This document shows, piece after piece, positions 1-6,789 of a stretch of 10,425 nt of DNA (its first letter is position 1; every line of letters starts with the position of its first letter). The DNA lies in the NCBI GenBank assembly GCA_051007175.1, contig JBPCSL010000082.1, positions 1 through 10,425 of the forward strand. The letters are read 5' to 3'. The notes below the pieces were generated by a model. The model was not told the origin of the DNA. It did not search any database and saw only the letters and a program-made list of their open reading frames with translations. The position numbers and the translations under genes were made by a program. The DNA comes from Mxb001 sp051007175 (GTDB taxonomy: Bacteria > Actinomycetota > Actinomycetes > S36-B12).

Positions 1-1
1 C

Positions 2-472
2 AACGACGCCCGCACCGTCCTCGATCCCGCGCCGCGCTGGCTCCCGCGAACGACCGTCGTCGACGACGGCCTGGCCGTCGCGACACCCGCGGGCATCGTG
101 ACGATCGAGGGAGAGGATCCCCGCGCGCGGGCCGTGTCGAGACTCCTCGCAGACGGAGACGCCCTTGCCCAGGGGCTGCCCGGCCTGGGCATCGGCTGGG
201 TCTTCGTGGAGGAGGGACAACTCCCGAGCGTCCCGCCCGGGGCGCTCACGGGCCTGGTCGAGATCCCCGTAGGCCAAGGCCTCCGGCTGTACGCCGTGCC
301 CCAGGCCGTGGGACCGAGCGCCCTCCCGGCCGGGCTCGGGCTCGTGGTCGGCGCCGACCTCGGGGTGGTTCTCCTCCTGGCCGGCTGCGCGATCGCCGCT
401 GCGGGCGGCTCCGTCCGCAGGAGACGGGAATCCCGACCTCCCGGCGGGGGGCCTCCGGCTTTGGTACCGTGA
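2..472 (+). CDS. C-terminal part of a polytopic membrane protein, Rv0226c-like (5' end outside window)
   Basis: The frame is open from the first base, so this is the last 156 residues of a longer protein; the in-frame GTG at 98 is probably internal. About 110 residues of soluble sequence are followed by one hydrophobic helix (about residues 111-135 of the fragment), then a run of four arginines and a Pro/Gly-rich tail. The soluble part includes a stretch ending GIGWVFVE, a style common in extracytoplasmic domains of actinobacterial GT-C-like membrane proteins, and the Arg run suggests the tail is cytoplasmic. I infer a relationship to M. tuberculosis Rv0226c partly from context, because that gene is also convergent with the Rv0225 glycosyltransferase. 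No catalytic motif is visible and no function can be assigned. The TGA stop (470-472) overlaps the putative -10 box of the next gene. That a real gene ends here is much surer than its family. Confidence 0.75.
   Translation, partial: NDARTVLDPAPRWLPRTTVVDDGLAVATPAGIVTIEGEDPRARAVSRLLADGDALAQGLPGLGIGWVFVEEGQLPSVPPGALTGLVEIPVGQGLRLYAVPQAVGPSALPAGLGLVVGADLGVVLLLAGCAIAAAGGSVRRRRESRPPGGGPPALVP
465..470 (+). promoter_or_regulatory. Putative -10 box TACCGT for the micro-protein gene
   Basis: TACCGT fits the TANNNT form of actinobacterial -10 elements and overlaps the end of the upstream reading frame. A start of transcription about 7 nt downstream would leave a leader of roughly 20 nt that contains the ribosome binding site GGGAGG (482-487). 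I see no convincing -35 element at the usual distance. The same hexamer precedes three other genes in this window. Confidence 0.45.
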
Positions 473-495
473 CTGCACCTTGGGAGGTGGAGCAC

Positions 496-636
496 ATGGG
501 GTTCGTAGGCCCGATCATCGCGGCAGTCGTCGGTGCAGTCCTGGCAGGCGGCGCGGCCTTCGGTCTCATCTCCTCGCAGACGGCGGTGCCTCCCACCGTT
601 GACGCGCCCTACGTCGTCTACGGCACGACGAACTAG
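496..636 (+). CDS. 46-residue single-helix membrane or secreted micro-protein, DUF2613-like
   Basis: ATG at 496 is preceded by a good ribosome binding site, GGGAGG at 482-487, with an 8-nt gap. The product begins MGFVGPIIAAVVGAVLAGG, a hydrophobic Gly/Ala-rich helix spanning about residues 4-25. A short Ser/Thr/Pro-rich segment with two tyrosines follows and ends in TTN. This matches the actinobacterial family of tiny proteins (DUF2613) that includes the small secreted protein Rv0236A next to aftD in M. tuberculosis. Function is unknown; the helix could be an uncleaved anchor or a signal peptide, and no clear cleavage site is visible. It follows the preceding gene by 23 nt, so it may also be read through from there. 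Its TAG stop overlaps the glycosyltransferase stop on the other strand through the shared bases CTAG. Start, binding site and family resemblance make the gene likely despite its size. Confidence 0.75.
   Translation: MGFVGPIIAAVVGAVLAGGAAFGLISSQTAVPPTVDAPYVVYGTTN
612..630. terminator. Weak hairpin just before the convergent stops
   Basis: CGTCGT (612-617) can pair with ACGACG (625-630) around a 7-nt loop, directly before the micro-protein stop codon. The stem has only 6 bp and neither strand has a following T-run, so it is at best a weak terminator between the convergent genes. It may be chance in GC-rich coding sequence. Confidence 0.2.
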
Positions 637-1769
637 TCCCTCCGGCGCGCCTCGCGTGCCGCGCGCATCAGTACCTCGTCGAACTCCATCGACGACTCAT
701 CCCATGAGAACTGGCGGGCATGCACGCGTGCAGCCTCGCCCAGGTCGCGTAGCAGGCTCTCGTCGGCCAGGACGCGCTCGAGGGCGTCAGTGAACTCCGT
801 CTCGCCTCCCGACACGAGCAGCCCGGTGCGTCCGTCGACGATCGACTCGGTGACGCCGCCCGCATCCCGGTAGGCGACGGCGGGCACGCCGCGCGCTGCG
901 GCCTCAAGTACGACGAGGCCCCAGCCCTCCTTCAAGGACGGCAGGGCGAGCACCCAGGAGCGATCGATCTCGCGCTCCTTGCGCTCGTCGGTCACGTGGC
1001 CGGTGAACTCGACCAGGTCCGCGACGCCGAGCTCCTGCGCCACCTCGCGCAGGCGCGGTGCCCACCAGCCGTCGCCAACCACAGCGATCCGGAGGGCGGG
1101 AAACCGAGCGCGCAGTCGCGCGGCGGCCGCGAGCACGTGCTCCACGCGCTTGTGCGGCACCAGGCGCCCGAGCACGAGGATGCGCGGGTTCGTATCGCGA
1201 TCGCCGTGGGCGACCCCGGGATCGCGAGTGCCGTTGTGGATGACATGGATACGAGCCCGATCGACCCCGAGTGCGACAAGTTCGTCGGCCGTCGCCTGGG
1301 AGACGGCGACGTACGCCGACCGGCGATACACCCGCGGCGCGAGCCGTGACTCGAGCAGCCACCCGACGCGGGCGCGCAGCGGGTCGTAGACCACGGGCCA
1401 CTGCTCGCGGTGCACGTGATGCACGAGCACGACGACGGGGGTTCTCGTCGCCCACGGGGCGAAGAACGGAATGCCATTCTGGGTGTCGACGATGACATCC
1501 AGGGGTCCGAGGGCGCCGGACCTCAGTAGTCGCCGTGCCTCGCGGTAGACCGTGAGCTTGGTGCCCCGTCGGATGATGCGCAGGCCCGGTCGGGCCTCTC
1601 CGGGACCGGGCCGGACCTCGAGCCCGGGGGAATTCCCGTGAGCGGCGCACACCAGCGTCACCTCGTGGCCGCGTTCCACGAGTCGCTGCGCGATCTCCTC
1701 GATGTAAACCTCGGAGCCGCCGCCCTCGGGATTGGCGGTGTCCCGCCAATTGAGGAAGGCAATGCGCAC
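633..1769 (-). CDS. GT4-family glycosyltransferase, Rv0225-like
   Basis: This 378-residue protein has the two-domain GT-B plan of family GT4 retaining glycosyltransferases, which move a sugar from an activated nucleotide donor onto an acceptor at the inner face of the membrane. The N-terminal strand is followed by the glycine-rich acceptor/donor loop NPEGGGSE (residues 13-20). The C-terminal domain shows GRLVPHKR with the phosphate-binding Arg/Lys pair (R202, K207), and the EX7E motif appears as E281 and E289 in LKEGWGLVVLEA. I chose the GTG at 1769 because homology begins there (VRIAFLNW) and a -10 box lies 6 nt upstream; an in-frame ATG at 1841 and a GTG-like start near 1877 would add a Pro/Gly-rich stretch unlike the family. 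The family is firm; donor and acceptor are unknown. Divergence from the methyltransferase mirrors Rv0225/Rv0224c, suggesting an envelope glycan or glycolipid pathway. Its TAG stop shares CTAG with the convergent micro-protein gene. Confidence 0.93.
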   Translation of the reverse strand: MRIAFLNWRDTANPEGGGSEVYIEEIAQRLVERGHEVTLVCAAHGNSPGLEVRPGPGEARPGLRIIRRGTKLTVYREARRLLRSGALGPLDVIVDTQNGIPFFAPWATRTPVVVLVHHVHREQWPVVYDPLRARVGWLLESRLAPRVYRRSAYVAVSQATADELVALGVDRARIHVIHNGTRDPGVAHGDRDTNPRILVLGRLVPHKRVEHVLAAAARLRARFPALRIAVVGDGWWAPRLREVAQELGVADLVEFTGHVTDERKEREIDRSWVLALPSLKEGWGLVVLEAAARGVPAVAYRDAGGVTESIVDGRTGLLVSGGETEFTDALERVLADESLLRDLGEAARVHARQFSWDESSMEFDEVLMRAAREARRRD

Positions 1770-1775
1770 CGCGAC

Positions 1776-1781
1776 ACGGTA
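1776..1781 (-). promoter_or_regulatory. Putative -10 box TACCGT for the glycosyltransferase, leaderless
   Basis: On the minus strand TACCGT ends exactly 6 nt before the GTG start at 1769, the distance expected if transcription begins at or next to the G of the start codon. No Shine-Dalgarno sequence lies before the GTG, which agrees with a leaderless mRNA. I see no clear -35 hexamer. Confidence 0.5.
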
Positions 1782-1795
1782 GCCCGGCACGGGCT
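1781..1795. repeat. Perfect inverted repeat next to the glycosyltransferase -10 box
   Basis: AGCCCG (1781-1786) and CGGGCT (1790-1795) form a perfect dyad around a 3-nt centre. It abuts the minus-strand -10 box and lies in its spacer, where a bound repressor would block transcription. It is short and GC-rich, so chance is possible. Confidence 0.3.
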
Positions 1796-1815
1796 GCCCG
1801 ACAGGGGCGGCATTG

Positions 1816-1839
1816 CCCTCGCGCCAGGCCCCCTCGCGC
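1816..1839. repeat. Two direct copies of CCCTCGCGC in the divergent control region
   Basis: CCCTCGCGC occurs at 1816-1824 and again at 1831-1839, a 15-bp period, midway between the two divergent start codons. It may be a paired regulator site, although 15 bp does not match whole helical turns. Confidence 0.25.
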
Positions 1840-1868
1840 ATGGCAGGGAATCCCGTCCGGGCCTGGGG

Positions 1869-1874
1869 TACCGT
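1869..1874 (+). promoter_or_regulatory. Putative -10 box TACCGT for the methyltransferase-aftD unit, leaderless
   Basis: TACCGT ends exactly 6 nt before the GTG at 1881, mirroring the arrangement on the other strand. No ribosome binding site precedes the GTG. GGGAAT (1846-1851) lies 17 nt upstream of the box, in the place of a -35 element, and is unlike the TTGACA consensus. This promoter would also drive aftD. Confidence 0.5.
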
Positions 1875-1880
1875 CACGGG

Positions 1881-2636
1881 GTGTCTGCCCCGGCGTTCGC
1901 GGCGACCTGGTCGCGCTCGACGCGACTCTTCCGCGCGTTCCTAGCCGAGCAGAGCGATCCCGACCGCTTCTACGGCGAGCTGGCGGCTGACTCGGCGGCG
2001 CAGGTGGATCACTGGCATCCGCTGGCGCACGCGTTGCTCCTCGACGTCGGTGGCGGGCCCGGGTTCTTTGCCGATGCCTTCGCGGCGCGCGGGGCGACGT
2101 ACGTGGCCCTGGACGCCGACGCGGGGGAGATGCGCCTGCACGGGAGGCAGCCCGGGCCGCGGACGGTCATGGGCAGCGGGACGGCGCTGCCCTTCGCCGA
2201 TGCCACCTTCGACGTCACGTACTCCTCCAATGTCCTCGAGCACGTGCGCGATCCCTGGCACATGGCCGACGAGATGGTCAGGGTCACCCGCCCCGGCGGC
2301 ACGATCGTGTGTTCCTACACCCTGTGGTGGGGCCCGTGGGGAGGCCACGAGACGGCCCCCTGGCACCTCATCGGCGGCGAGCGCGCGGCCCAGCGCTATC
2401 GCCGCCGGCACGGCCGCGCGCCCAAGAACGTCTTCGGCGAGAGCCTCTTCCCGGTGACGGCAGCCAAGGGGGTCCGGTGGGCACGCGCCCAGACGGGCTG
2501 CGAGGTGATCGACATCGTGCCCCGATACCTACCGCGCGGCGTCTCGTGGCTTGCGCGCCTGCCGGGCCTGCGCGAGGTCGGCTGCTGGAACATCGTGCTG
2601 GTCCTGCGTCGCAGGGGGCGCCATGGCGGCCACTGA
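1881..2636 (+). CDS. Class I SAM-dependent methyltransferase, Rv0224c-like
   Basis: This 251-residue protein has the Rossmann-like fold of class I methyltransferases (Methyltransf_11 type), which transfer a methyl group from S-adenosylmethionine. Motif I is DVGGGPG at residues 55-61, the acidic residue ending the second strand is D78 in VALDAD, and the post-motif region reads SSNVLEHVRDPWHMADEMVRV followed by RPGG (residues 137-140). The C-terminal third, beginning CSYTLWWGPWGGHE, is not part of the core and probably forms the acceptor side. I chose the GTG at 1881 because homology starts with the segment DPDRFYGELAADSA and a -10 box lies 6 nt upstream; the frame runs open back to 1638, but that part is antisense to the glycosyltransferase. 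Its length is close to that of Rv0224c. The stop overlaps the aftD start by 14 nt, so the two are probably translated together. The substrate is unknown; context suggests an envelope glycan or lipid-linked intermediate. Confidence 0.92.
   Translation: MSAPAFAATWSRSTRLFRAFLAEQSDPDRFYGELAADSAAQVDHWHPLAHALLLDVGGGPGFFADAFAARGATYVALDADAGEMRLHGRQPGPRTVMGSGTALPFADATFDVTYSSNVLEHVRDPWHMADEMVRVTRPGGTIVCSYTLWWGPWGGHETAPWHLIGGERAAQRYRRRHGRAPKNVFGESLFPVTAAKGVRWARAQTGCEVIDIVPRYLPRGVSWLARLPGLREVGCWNIVLVLRRRGRHGGH
2611..2618 (+). promoter_or_regulatory. Ribosome binding site that sets the aftD start
   Basis: The purine-rich stretch AGGGGG (2613-2618) sits 4 nt before ATG 2623, inside the end of the methyltransferase gene. 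It supports this ATG over the in-frame ATG at 2551, whose extra 24 residues are Arg/Cys-rich out-of-frame translation of the methyltransferase. Confidence 0.55.
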
Positions 2637-5600
2637 GGCACCGCCGAGGCCGGTCGGGCCCGGCGGGATGGCGGAGCCGCCGCCGGCAAGTCCCCGGCTC
2701 ACGCATCGACTGCGGCTCGCCGCCGTGTGCGCCATCCTCGCCGCGGTCGCGTTCGTCCAGGATCCCGGCCGCATCGCCGCCGACACCAAGCTGGACCTGT
2801 ACGTCGATCCCGCAGGATTCCTCGGCAAGGCCCTGCACCTGTGGGAGCCCCTGGGCTTCTTCGGGCAACTGCAGAACCAGGGCTACGGCTATCTCTTCCC
2901 CGTTGGCCCGTTTTTCGTGCTGGGCGACCTGGCCGGGCTGCCCGCGTGGGTGGTGCAGCGGCTGTGGTGGACGGTGCTGCTGTGCACGGCATTCCTGGGC
3001 GTCGTGCGCCTCGCACGCCTCCTGGGCATGAAGGGCGCTGCCGGCCCGATCCTCGCGGGGCTCGCCTATGCGCTGGCCCCGCGCATGGTGACGGAGCTCG
3101 GGGTGCTCTCGGTGGAGATCCTGCCGTTCGCGGTAGCGCCGTGGGTGGTCATCCCGCTGGCCTCGACCGCGCAGGGGCGGCACTCGCTGCGGCGTGGTGC
3201 CGCGCTCAGCGGAGCGGCGGTCCTGTGCGCCGGGGGCGTGAACGCCGTGGCGACGGCCGTGCTGCTGCCCCTCGGTGCGTGGTGGATCCTCACGCGATTC
3301 CGAGGTCGCGCCCGCGTGGTCCTCGCGGCCTGGTGGATCCTCGCCGTGGCGCTCGCGACGCTCTGGTGGGCCATTCCCCTTCTCGTCCTGGGCCGGTACT
3401 CACCACCGTTCCTCGACTGGATCGAGTCCTCGTCGGTGACGACGCTCATCACGTCGCCGGACACCGTGGTGCGCGGCACGTCCCAGTGGGTCGCCTACGT
3501 CGTGGATGCCGGGGGAGCGGTCTGGCCCGGCGGGTGGCAGCTGGTGACGATGCCCGTCCTCGTGGCCGTCACCGGCCTCGTCGCCGCAGCGGGGCTGGCC
3601 GGACTCGCTCTGCGCGGTACGCCGTACCGGCCCTTCCTCGTGGGCACGCTGCTGCTGGGAGTCGTCCTCGTCTCCCTGGGCCACGTGGGCGACGTGCAGG
3701 GCCTCCTCGCCGAGCAGTGGCGTACCGCGCTCGATGGCGTCCTGGCCCCGCTGCGCAATACGCACAAGTTCGATCTGCTGCTGCGACTCCCGATCGCCCT
3801 CGGGGTCGGATTCCTGGCCCAGGCGTGCCTCCAGCGCGTGCGCGGACGCTGGCAGGGAATCGTCGTCGCAGTGCTCGCCATCGTCATCGTCGTCGGCGCG
3901 TGGCCGGCCGTCACCGGCAGCCTGGTACGGGATCGCTCCTTCACGGACGTGCCGGGCTACTGGTCCGATGTCGCGGACTACCTCGCCGAGCAGCAGCCTG
4001 CCGGTCGCGCGCTGCTCGTGCCGGGCGCCTCCTTCGGCGTCTACTCGTGGGGGCGCAGCCAGGACGAACCCCTGCAGCCCCTGGCGACGACCCCCTGGGC
4101 GGTGCGCGACGCGGTGCCGCTCTCCAGCGCGGGCAACGTCCGCTGGCTCGACGCCATCCAGGAGCGTCTCGACTCCGGGCGCGGCACTCCCGGCCTGGCC
4201 GACGCCCTGGCACGCGCCGGGGTGACGTACGTCGTTCTCCGCAATGACATCGACCAAAGACGCAGCGAGACCCCGAGGACCGTGCTCATCCGGCAGGCGC
4301 TCGTGCGCTCCGGCGGCTTCACGCCGGCGGCGGGGTTCGGTCCGGCGTTGCCGCCCTATCGGACGCCGACAACGGTGGTCGACTTCGGCCTGCAGGACAC
4401 GACCGCGGCGGTGGAGGTATGGCGGGTCGAGAGCCCCTACGCACCGCAGGATCCGCGCGCCTGGCTTCGCGATGCCTCTGACGTGCTCGTGACGAGCGGC
4501 TCGGCGGAATCCGTGGTGGACCTCGCGGACGCGGGCGTACTCGTGGAGTCGGCGGTCGTGACCGCGGGAGACGAGGGCAGCCTCGCGCGGGCCGACGGCG
4601 TGGTGACGCGCGCCGGGGTCACCGACGGCTATCTGAGGACCGAGGTCAACGTGGGTCGGGCACGCGACAACAGGTCCGCGGCCATGACGGCGGATCAGCC
4701 CTTCGCGCAGGACCGGAAGGTCCACGACTACTACCCCGTGGACCCGACCGGCCGGCAGGCGGTGGCGGAGTTCGCCGGGGGCACGGTGACGGCATCGAGC
4801 AGTGGCAGCGACCCGACCGCACTGCGCGCGCGCTCGAGCGCTGCGCAGCCCTGGGCTGCGCTCGACGGCGACGGCGCGACAGCGTGGATGTCCGGTGACC
4901 TCGACCCCGGAGTCGGGCAGTGGTGGCAGGTCACGACGGATCGGGCCTTCTCCGCCGGCAGCATCCCGGTGCGGCTGGTCGTGGGCGATGCCGCCGGCAC
5001 ACCGCCGACGGAGGTCACCGTGACCACTGACGCCGGTGAGATCACGGTGCCGGTGGCGCCGACCGACCTCGTGCAGCGGCTGCCCCTGCCGCCAGGACCG
5101 ACTAGCACCCTGCGGCTCACCCTCGCGGCCGTCGCGGATGGCTCATCGGGGGAGGGCTTCGGCCTGCGGGAGGTTGGCCTGCCGGTTCCCGTCACGCGCA
5201 CGGTGCGCACGGCGGGCGCCGCGAGCGGGGGGCCCATCGTCCTGACGGCGCGACGGGGTGAGCAGTCCGGTTGCGCCGCGGTTGCCGGCCAGCTGGTGTG
5301 CTCGTCCGTCCTGGGGGAGCCGGGCGAAGAGCGTGCGGGGATCCGTCGCATCGTCTCGGTCACGGAGCCGGGGGACTACCGCGTGCGGGTCATGGTGCGC
5401 CCCCGCCCCGGCACGGGCCTCGACAGGCTGCTGCGCCCGATCGTCGCCAATGCGCCCCGAGCCACCGCGACCAGCGTCGCGACGAGTGACCCGGCGAGCC
5501 GGCCCCAGGCGGCCATCGACGGGGTGATGTCCACGTCGTGGATCGCCTCTCCGCTGGACTCCAAGCCCGAACTGACCCTGCGGTGGGGCGAGCCCCGCGA

Positions 5601-6789
5601 GATCAGCGGCGTACGGCTCGCGGTGAATCCCGATCTCGCGGCGTCGACGCCCCTCTCGGTGACGGTGACCGTGAATGGCATCGAGACGCCCGGGATCGTG
5701 TCCGGCCGCGGCGTCGTCCGCTTCCCCCCGCAGTCGGCGACCTCGCTGTCGATCCGGTTCGAGAACTCGGTCTCCCTGCGCACTCTCGACCCCGCGACGG
5801 GCCAGTACACCGCGCTTCCCCTGGGTGTTACCGAGGTCTCCCTCCTGGGTGCCTCGGACCTGCTGAGAGGACCACGTCTCTTCGATCAGGCCAGCGTCTC
5901 GTGCGGATTCGGGCCCGAGGTCGTCATCGACGGATCGCCGGCGGTGAAGACCGAGGTCTCGGCCACGGTGTCGGAGGCTCTGAGCGACACGCTTCTGCCC
6001 GCGCCCGCGTGCCAGGGGCGCCTGGTGTCACTGGGAGCCGGGGACCACGAGATCGATGTCGCCTCGACGGAGGAGTTCGCCGTCGAGTCCGTCACCCTCG
6101 AGCCGTTGAGCGCGGCCCCGGCCCTGTCGGCGATCGACCCGGCCGCCGTGCGCGACTGGGGGGCGACGCAGCGCTCCGTGGCGATCGACGCCAGCGATCA
6201 TCCGCGACTGCTCGAGACGGGCGAGAACGCCAACGCCGGCTGGGTGGCGACTCTGGACGGCGCGGGCCTGCAGCCGGTGCGCGTGGACGGCTGGCGGCAG
6301 GCCTGGCTCGTGCCGGCCGGTGCGGCGGGAGTCGTGAGTATGGATTTCGCCCCCGATGCGCCGTATCGGGCCGGCCTGCTCCTCGGGCTACTGGCGGCCC
6401 TCGTGCTGCTCGCGCTCGCCCTCGTCCGCGGTCGCGCGGGCGAGGCGGCGCCGGTGCCCCGCGCCACGCGAGCCGGCGCGCTGGCCCTGCTCGCCGGCGG
6501 CCTGGTGGCGGCCGTTCTCGTCGGGGGAGTGGCGGGCCTGTTGGCGGGGGCTGCCTGCGCGGCCCTGGCCTACGGGACTCGACGGCCCGTCGTTGTCTTC
6601 GTCCTCGCCAGCGTCGCAGCCCTGGCGGCCGCCGCGATCCCGTGGCCCCAGTCACTCTCGGCGCCGTGGTGGCTGGCGGGACTCGCGGGACTGGCGGCGA
6701 TCGGTGCCGTGGCGGCGGCTACGTCACCGACGCGACAGACACGCGCTGCGGTCGGTGGGACCACGCCTGGAGCGGACGCTCCAGGCTGA
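2623..6789 (+). CDS. aftD: AftD-type arabinofuranosyltransferase (DUF3367 family), GT-C membrane enzyme
   Basis: This 1388-residue protein has the size and plan of mycobacterial AftD (Rv0236c, about 1400 residues), which adds arabinofuranose from decaprenyl-phosphoryl-arabinose to arabinogalactan and lipoarabinomannan outside the cytoplasmic membrane. After a Pro-rich N-terminus the first helix is at about residues 31-46, followed by ADTKLDLYVDP with acidic residues D54 and D58, the position of the catalytic loop in GT-C enzymes. Hydrophobic helices continue to about residue 440 and include LRNTHKFD (HKFD 381-384), typical of the family. About 800 extracytoplasmic residues follow, with two modules resembling F5/8-type C (discoidin) carbohydrate-binding domains: LDGDGATAW (747-755) and DGVMSTSW (966-973). 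C884 and C893 may form a disulphide. Hydrophobic helices return from about residue 1245 to 1370. The ATG overlaps the methyltransferase stop by 14 nt, and the 3' end overlaps the acyltransferase. The family is firm; the sugar and linkage in this organism are inferred. Confidence 0.93.
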   Translation: MAATEAPPRPVGPGGMAEPPPASPRLTHRLRLAAVCAILAAVAFVQDPGRIAADTKLDLYVDPAGFLGKALHLWEPLGFFGQLQNQGYGYLFPVGPFFVLGDLAGLPAWVVQRLWWTVLLCTAFLGVVRLARLLGMKGAAGPILAGLAYALAPRMVTELGVLSVEILPFAVAPWVVIPLASTAQGRHSLRRGAALSGAAVLCAGGVNAVATAVLLPLGAWWILTRFRGRARVVLAAWWILAVALATLWWAIPLLVLGRYSPPFLDWIESSSVTTLITSPDTVVRGTSQWVAYVVDAGGAVWPGGWQLVTMPVLVAVTGLVAAAGLAGLALRGTPYRPFLVGTLLLGVVLVSLGHVGDVQGLLAEQWRTALDGVLAPLRNTHKFDLLLRLPIALGVGFLAQACLQRVRGRWQGIVVAVLAIVIVVGAWPAVTGSLVRDRSFTDVPGYWSDVADYLAEQQPAGRALLVPGASFGVYSWGRSQDEPLQPLATTPWAVRDAVPLSSAGNVRWLDAIQERLDSGRGTPGLADALARAGVTYVVLRNDIDQRRSETPRTVLIRQALVRSGGFTPAAGFGPALPPYRTPTTVVDFGLQDTTAAVEVWRVESPYAPQDPRAWLRDASDVLVTSGSAESVVDLADAGVLVESAVVTAGDEGSLARADGVVTRAGVTDGYLRTEVNVGRARDNRSAAMTADQPFAQDRKVHDYYPVDPTGRQAVAEFAGGTVTASSSGSDPTALRARSSAAQPWAALDGDGATAWMSGDLDPGVGQWWQVTTDRAFSAGSIPVRLVVGDAAGTPPTEVTVTTDAGEITVPVAPTDLVQRLPLPPGPTSTLRLTLAAVADGSSGEGFGLREVGLPVPVTRTVRTAGAASGGPIVLTARRGEQSGCAAVAGQLVCSSVLGEPGEERAGIRRIVSVTEPGDYRVRVMVRPRPGTGLDRLLRPIVANAPRATATSVATSDPASRPQAAIDGVMSTSWIASPLDSKPELTLRWGEPREISGVRLAVNPDLAASTPLSVTVTVNGIETPGIVSGRGVVRFPPQSATSLSIRFENSVSLRTLDPATGQYTALPLGVTEVSLLGASDLLRGPRLFDQASVSCGFGPEVVIDGSPAVKTEVSATVSEALSDTLLPAPACQGRLVSLGAGDHEIDVASTEEFAVESVTLEPLSAAPALSAIDPAAVRDWGATQRSVAIDASDHPRLLETGENANAGWVATLDGAGLQPVRVDGWRQAWLVPAGAAGVVSMDFAPDAPYRAGLLLGLLAALVLLALALVRGRAGEAAPVPRATRAGALALLAGGLVAAVLVGGVAGLLAGAACAALAYGTRRPVVVFVLASVAALAAAAIPWPQSLSAPWWLAGLAGLAAIGAVAAATSPTRQTRAAVGGTTPGADAPG

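Noticed and set aside
645..666. GCGCGC (645-650) repeated at 661-666 as a possible terminator stem
   Set aside because: The repeat is simple alternating G/C inside the end of the glycosyltransferase gene, with a 10-nt loop and no T-run; expected by chance.
1626..1637. GGGAATTCCC palindrome
   Set aside because: It lies inside the glycosyltransferase coding sequence, not near a start, and a 10-bp palindrome is not remarkable alone.
1638..1880. N-terminal extension of the methyltransferase from ATG 1638
   Set aside because: It would be antisense to the glycosyltransferase for most of its length and cross the divergent promoter region; homology starts after GTG 1881.
2551..2622. Start of aftD at ATG 2551
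   Set aside because: The extra residues are Arg/Cys-rich translation of methyltransferase sequence; ATG 2623 has a binding site and a sensible N-terminus.
3400..4725. 441-codon open frame on the minus strand inside aftD
   Set aside because: It is antisense to a well-recognised gene, its product is His/Arg/Gly-rich with no known motif, and such shadows are common in high-GC genes.
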